Shown in pieces: positions 61,866 through 64,000 of a DNA stretch of 64,000 nucleotides (positions are counted from its first letter, which is position 1; every line of letters starts with the position of its first letter). The stretch lies in contig OX465107.1 of the NCBI GenBank assembly GCA_949987565.1, positions 3,327,308 to 3,391,307 on the forward strand. Direction: 5' to 3'. A program made the position numbers and the translations under genes. This DNA is from Luidia sarsii (taxonomy: Eukaryota; Echinodermata; Asteroidea; Paxillosida; Luidiidae). Under the pieces are notes generated by a model. The model was given only the letters and a program-made list of their open reading frames with translations, had not been told where the DNA came from and ran no database searches.

Positions 61866-63834
61866 AATTTTTTTTTTTTTTTTTTTTTTTAAATCTACCC
61901 CTTGCCCCTTAACACTTGCATGCGGATAGCACGGAGATTGACTGAGAGTCGGGAAGACTGGCTTTGGAAGACTGGATGCCTGTGTGACCAGCCGGATGTG
62001 GCCTCGTTGCCGTCGTTGTCGTCATTATAATGTGCACAGAGTTGAGCAAGCCTGCCTTGGATTTGCTCCGATCACCAGTGGCTGCCGACCTCAGTGTGAT
62101 TGATACTTTGGATTTTTTTTTTTATTTTATTTTTTTTTTTTGGGGGGGGGAGGGGGAAACCTTGGGCCTCGGGCTCTCTCCCAACCCCCCAACCCCTCTT
62201 GGGTGTGACTTATAAGCCAGTCACTCCCAATGCTTGACGTCAGCGGCGGTGCCGACCCTCCACGACGCCCGGTGTACGAACGAGAGGGCTGTAAGCCAGG
62301 CACTCGGCGCTTCTTAGTGACTGATACAGTCACACATTGTTATAGCTCGAGTGCTAATAGTGCCCCCACTGCACTGCCGCACGTTAACACGCTTCTCGCC
62401 CACGGTGTCGTTACCGGCGCTGATCGGGCCCATCTCAGTTTGGAACTGACACGGCGGCTCCTGGGTCATGATCTCATGCAAGGCTTGTAGCCCACACTCC
62501 CCCCCAGACCTCCCAGTATCTGAAGAGAACCTTACAAACGGGCGTCGATCGTAGAGGAAATTCTCAGGGGCACTGTCCTCAATGGAAGAATGCATGGCCA
62601 GCGAAGCCCTCGTCATCGTCGCGATTCATTGGGAAAAGTCGCGTCACGGTTCGTCGTCGGAAAAGTCGCGCCACGAGCAAGTTTTGGCAAACCTCGACAA
62701 CTTCAGAGAGGGCCTGACGTTTTGGATCCTGGCCAGTACCTCTCTCGAAAGACAGACGTTGGTGGCAGTCGTCGCACCCCCCTGCGGCCCAGGTCGACGT
62801 TTCTCATCCCCTTCAGGAATGAAAGAAAAGGAGACTTCTTGCTGGACGGATCCTTGACTGATTTCAGTATTGCGTTCCTGCTGGGCTTGAGTCTGTCAGA
62901 AGATGCCCCCCCTCTCCTCTCCCCATCTTATTTATCCAGAAATGAAATCCTGCCCCCCAAAAAAAACATTGGCATAGTTTTTTAGAGTGTCAAATCCAGC
63001 TCTCTTGTAAAGCTTGGTATTTGTCAATTTTCTAACGTTAAATTTAAAATGTACGGGGACGTAGTGGCTTTAATTGAGGGTCAAGGGATGATTGCGCTCG
63101 CAATCCGTGCTTTTGTCGTGAATGAAGGGGAGGGGCCTAACATTAACAAGAGTTATTTTCCCTCCACTAATGATGAACAAAATAACGAGATCCAGTATTG
63201 GATTTCCTGCTTAGTAACCATTTTGCAATACAAAGTCACTCGCTCACCTCAAAAGATATCAGTCTTGACAGCTTGGAGGTCCATAAAGTGCTTAGGGGTC
63301 GCGGAGATTCAACCGATGGCGTTCCATTCCTTTTGCCATGCACATTTATTCCCTCCCCCCCCCCACACACTTTCCATGCAGTTTTCAACCGACGGTCGAG
63401 CGGTCAATCCCAATTTGCATCTAAACGTTGCCAGCACGCTTGCACTGACCCTTCGTCGCTGCTTTTTACCGATTCTCAAAAAAAGGCCCCCAGGAAAGAG
63501 CTTTATTGCAGGAAGCACCGCAATACCAGATTTGGCATAGAAGCTGGTGTGAACGGAGGATGTATGTTGTAGCGGCTACCGAGTGGCGATTATCACAAGG
63601 CCTCAAATACGCACAAAGCCCCGTCACAAAAATAAAGAGCTCCGCAGGAAAGAAACACAACAGCAACAAAATCCTTTCTGTTTCGGCTTGTATTGTTGTT
63701 TAATTGTAACAGCATGACAATCATGTCGCAGTAGAGAATGTTTATTAAACTTTATTATGCATTAACATTTTACAATGTACATTAATATGCAATTTATATA
63801 TGTAGAACCCTTTACCGACTCGAGAGATCGGTGG

Positions 63835-63935
63835 GCCATTTCGTCAAACCTCATCGTTACTTCCGACCAAAGACGACGAGCGATGTGCGGGAACCATATG
63901 ACCTACTGACTTGTATGACGGGCCAATCAATCGTA
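63835..63935 (-). repeat. Dispersed repeat family D, copy 4
   Basis: TTTCGTCAAACCTCATCG, AAGACGACGAGCGATGTGCG and GGAACCATATGACC, same orientation as copy 3. Confidence 0.55.
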
Positions 63936-64000
63936 CGAGGCATTGCGAGATATCGTGAAATCTCTCTCCCCCGTCATATTCTCCGAGGGTAGGTGAGATT

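Larger units (their letters stand above)
61471..64000. other. Region downstream of the RWD-RING gene
   Basis: It starts with the presumed 3' UTR, which has a G-rich stretch. No conserved protein is seen. It contains poly-T tracts, a short Penelope-like fragment at 62702-62760 (GAGGGCCTGACGTTTTGGA) and two inverse copies of repeat family D. The longer open frames at 62.6-63.5 kb have no recognisable motif. Confidence 0.5.

Noticed and set aside
63049..63540. Open frame of 163 residues near the right edge
   Set aside because: No recognisable motif, no splice signals, and a composition like the surrounding non-coding DNA.

Overview
The window looks like a piece of an animal nuclear genome. It has short exons bounded by GT..AG introns, long microsatellites, many palindromic MITE-like elements, tRNA-derived SINEs and tails of a Penelope-like retroelement. 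The recognisable proteins (an ependymin-related secreted protein, an SLX9/FAM207A homologue, a JmjC hydroxylase-like membrane protein and an RWD-RING protein), together with the repeat types, fit a marine invertebrate, perhaps a deuterostome. The species cannot be named from the sequence alone. There is one 200-N assembly gap at 6682-6881.

Layout. 1-18.9 kb is gene-poor: dispersed terminal-inverted-repeat elements, CT-rich arrays, a 29-bp minisatellite running into the gap and a 12-bp G-rich minisatellite. 18.95-20.95 kb holds a 2-kb GC-rich open exon for a low-complexity, Ser/Arg/Gly-rich protein of unknown family. 21-29 kb is again repeats. 29.3-36.6 kb (minus strand) carries an SLX9/FAM207A-like gene in at least four exons. 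It is divergently paired with 37.7-45.7 kb (plus strand), a seven-exon gene for a single-pass membrane protein with a JmjC/cupin domain. That reading frame is interrupted by one extra G in a GGGG run. 48.6-50.8 kb (minus strand) is a three-exon ependymin-related gene with an unusual C-terminal extension. 55.1-61.5 kb (plus strand) is a seven-exon gene for a 330-residue protein with two RWD-like halves and a C-terminal RING-H2 domain, a probable ubiquitin ligase.

The four genes have no obvious shared pathway: ribosome biogenesis, lumenal hydroxylation, secretion and ubiquitylation respectively. They are joined by repeat-filled introns and spacers. The repeats have clear structure. At least six short inverted dimers match the 3' tail of a Penelope-like element whose GIY-YIG-encoding end survives at 47.1-47.8 kb. 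Several palindromic MITE families recur 2-6 times. Long pyrimidine arrays sit directly upstream of three 3' splice sites. G-rich pentamer arrays lie in inverted orientation either side of the RWD-RING gene start. Exon boundaries come from splice-site reading plus frame and homology logic, without transcript evidence.
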